Notes under the pieces: model-generated
The model's input: the letters and a program-made list of their open reading frames with translations, nothing else
Database searches by the model: none
Told to the model about the DNA's origin: nothing
DNA from: Roseibium aggregatum
GTDB lineage: Bacteria; Pseudomonadota; Alphaproteobacteria; Rhizobiales; Stappiaceae
Reading direction: 5' to 3'
Assembly (NCBI RefSeq): GCF_017309185.1
Contig: NZ_JAEKJZ010000001.1
Location: 1,054,001 to 1,118,000, forward strand
Length of the DNA stretch: 64,000 bases
Made by a program: the position numbers and the translations under genes
In this document: positions 62,574-64,000 of the stretch, in pieces
Layout of the letters: every line of letters begins with the position of its first letter
How positions within the stretch are numbered: the stretch's first letter is position 1

Positions 62574-63605
62574 ATGAAGAGAGTTTTTGTTTTTGTTATT
62601 TCGATTTTCTTTTTGATACTCGCCGGAGTAATTTACGTGACTTCGCTCGACAGTGTGGAGTCGACCAGGTTCGAAGCCGTCTATTTCGACCGTAGAGACA
62701 AGGATGCAACGTCTGTCAGCAGAAAAGTCGCCGAGATCGGGATCAAATATTCTCAGGACGATTGGTTTCCAAGGATAGATCCTGCGAATTTTGCGGCCAA
62801 CTGGACTGGAACTCTGAAATTCGAAAAAAGAGAAAAGAAGCAGATTCAAATCAGTCAGGGGCACGCCGACACCAAGGTTGTAATCGACGGTGAGACGGTA
62901 TTCGAGGGAAGCGACTTTGCCGATTTCGTGCATGAATTTTCGCCCGGTGAACACTCACTGGAAGTTTTTCATCTAAACAGATGGCACGTAGTCGATTTCA
63001 AGTTTACGATACAGGAAGTATTCGAGAAATTTAGCGAGAGCCAGCTGAAGTATTTTCTTGACAGTTTCGAGGAGCCCATCAGCGAAGCTATTTATTTAGG
63101 CATCTACGCGAGTCATTCAAAAGACCAATCGGTGGAAGTGGACCTTGAGGCATTTGCAAAGGGTAAGGTGATCTGGCTGGATACACACGAAGCCGTTGAC
63201 TGGACTTTGCACAACGATCCTGGAATTGCTGCTGTCGTCATCGCCTCATATGCACCGGGGACGCGTGTATTGGGTCTTGAAAACGATGTGCCGATCGTTC
63301 ACAGCAAGAACCTCCTGGGCGTGAATTCGGGAGTGGTGACCAAGTGCGTTTGCGCAGCCGGAAATTTCCACTGCTACCATCAAGGCGAATTCTCAGAACT
63401 TGAGAAAAAAGTGTTCGATGCCACCGGGGCGCATTTGGTGGGATATGGGACCGGTATTTCTGGTGGTAAAAAAGTCAGGATCAGCCCGTTCGATGAAACG
63501 ACACTTGCAGCTATCAAACAGGATCGCGAGAGAATAAGGGAAGCCGAACGGATCTGTAAAAAAACTGTCGAACCGCAATTCGATGCACTTTTTGAAGAAG
63601 ACTAG
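62574..63605 (+). CDS. Unrecognised membrane-anchored extracytoplasmic protein
   Basis: The 343-residue protein has an N-terminal signal-anchor (VFVFVISIFFLILAGVIYV) and a long soluble part. The stretch about residues 70-140 (WTGTLKFEKR, VVIDGETVFEGS, FSPGEHSLEVFH) looks like a small PA14-like beta domain. A second region (VDWTLHNDPGIAAVVIASY) is followed by CVCAAGNFHCYH, a Cys cluster. Codon use is more A/T-rich than its neighbours, as is the DNA 62440-63605, suggesting transfer. GGAG before ATG 62574 supports the start. I have no function to propose. Confidence 0.72.
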   Translation: MKRVFVFVISIFFLILAGVIYVTSLDSVESTRFEAVYFDRRDKDATSVSRKVAEIGIKYSQDDWFPRIDPANFAANWTGTLKFEKREKKQIQISQGHADTKVVIDGETVFEGSDFADFVHEFSPGEHSLEVFHLNRWHVVDFKFTIQEVFEKFSESQLKYFLDSFEEPISEAIYLGIYASHSKDQSVEVDLEAFAKGKVIWLDTHEAVDWTLHNDPGIAAVVIASYAPGTRVLGLENDVPIVHSKNLLGVNSGVVTKCVCAAGNFHCYHQGEFSELEKKVFDATGAHLVGYGTGISGGKKVRISPFDETTLAAIKQDRERIREAERICKKTVEPQFDALFEED

Positions 63606-63806
63606 AGCCAAGCCTCAATCATCGCAGGCCGACATCCCGCAGGCATTCATATCGAGATCCAGGCGGGCCTGGAATTCTGGAGTGCTCTTTCGACGGAGCG
63701 CTTCTCGCCCATATTCCCCCATTGCCCCAAGCGTCCATTTCCCCTAAAAGACCCGGCAGAATTCCAAAAGATCCCGTCAGTTTTTCAAGTGGAGAAGCGG
63801 AGCCCC

Positions 63807-64000
63807 ATGGCGCGCCAGTTCATCTATCACATGCATGGTCTCTCCAAGGCCTATAACGACAAGAAAGTCCTCGACAACGTCAACCTCTCCTTCTACCCGG
63901 ACGCCAAGATCGGCATCCTGGGGCCGAACGGGGCCGGTAAGTCGACGCTCTTGAAGATCATGGCCGGCCTCGACAAGGAATACACCGGCGAGGCCTGGGC
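63807..64000 (+). CDS. ettA: Energy-dependent translational throttle, N-terminal part (cut by window end)
   Basis: Sixty-four codons are visible from ATG 63807 (GGAG eight bases before). The N-terminus [20 protein letters not shown] and the Walker [19 protein letters not shown], with KIGILG before it, match the ABC-F protein EttA, which acts on ribosomes and has no membrane domain. The gene runs off the right end. Confidence 0.88.
   Translation, partial: MARQFIYHMHGLSKAYNDKKVLDNVNLSFYPDAKIGILGPNGAGKSTLLKIMAGLDKEYTGEAW

Overview
The window looks like a chromosomal segment of a G+C-rich alphaproteobacterium (G+C around 60% by eye). The arginine deiminase operon, the separate mnmD and mnmC-like genes, the tandem PilZ genes, the ParA/DUF697 pair and the many TTT and BMP transporters would suit a marine Stappiaceae (Roseibium/Labrenzia/Stappia)-type genome. 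That placement is an inference from gene content only.

Left end (1-11439): the 3' part of a very large trans-AT polyketide synthase/non-ribosomal peptide synthetase. The order is KS(end)-DH-ACP-KS-KR-ACP-KS0-ACP-C-A-PCP-TE. It has no acyltransferase domains, its third ketosynthase has lost the HGTGT histidine, and its single adenylation domain has an acidic pocket. The terminal thioesterase makes this the last assembly-line protein, so the rest of the cluster should lie to the left.

11.5-19.1 kb: a three-gene operon (SPFH/prohibitin-like protein, membrane-anchored type I periplasmic binding protein, small membrane protein) faces a minus-strand set (two homologous DUF697-like membrane proteins and a ParA-like ATPase) across a bidirectional terminator. 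A DUF3089 hydrolase, a TehB-like methyltransferase and a secreted MliC-domain protein follow on the minus strand.

19.6-29.0 kb: a catabolic island. IlvD/Edd dehydratase, DHDPS-family dehydratase/aldolase, 2-oxoglutarate semialdehyde dehydrogenase and an RraA-like protein (minus strand) are divergent from a tripartite tricarboxylate transporter and a LacI regulator (plus strand). Together they fit uptake of a pentonate and a Weimberg-type route to 2-oxoglutarate. Two copies of a 16-bp palindrome with a central CG overlap the -10 regions of the two divergent promoters.

29.1-34.3 kb: tRNA-Pro(CGG), tRNA-Gln(UUG), a lipoprotein, an 850-bp gap holding a REP-doublet-like repeat, a succinyl-CoA:acetate CoA-transferase-type enzyme and a soluble double-PAS chemotaxis transducer. 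34.7-40.8 kb: the arginine deiminase operon (YfcC-type carrier, AdiC-type antiporter, arcA, arcB, arcC, all on the minus strand). 41.3-42.4 kb: two tandem PilZ paralogues. 42.8-46.6 kb: cysQ-cysD-cysNC sulfate activation, closed by a strong terminator.

46.7-53.5 kb: a LysR regulator and an isopenicillin-N-synthase-like oxygenase, divergent from a complete BMP-type (nucleoside-like) ABC importer. 53.6-64 kb: galE, a UDP-glucuronate 4-epimerase-like gene, a small membrane protein behind an 18-bp palindrome, a YbaK-type deacylase, split mnmD and mnmC-like genes, a 2-hydroxyacid dehydrogenase, an ArsR repressor divergent from a fatty acid desaturase with two operator-like repeats between them, an unrecognised membrane-anchored protein in A/T-richer DNA, and the start of ettA.
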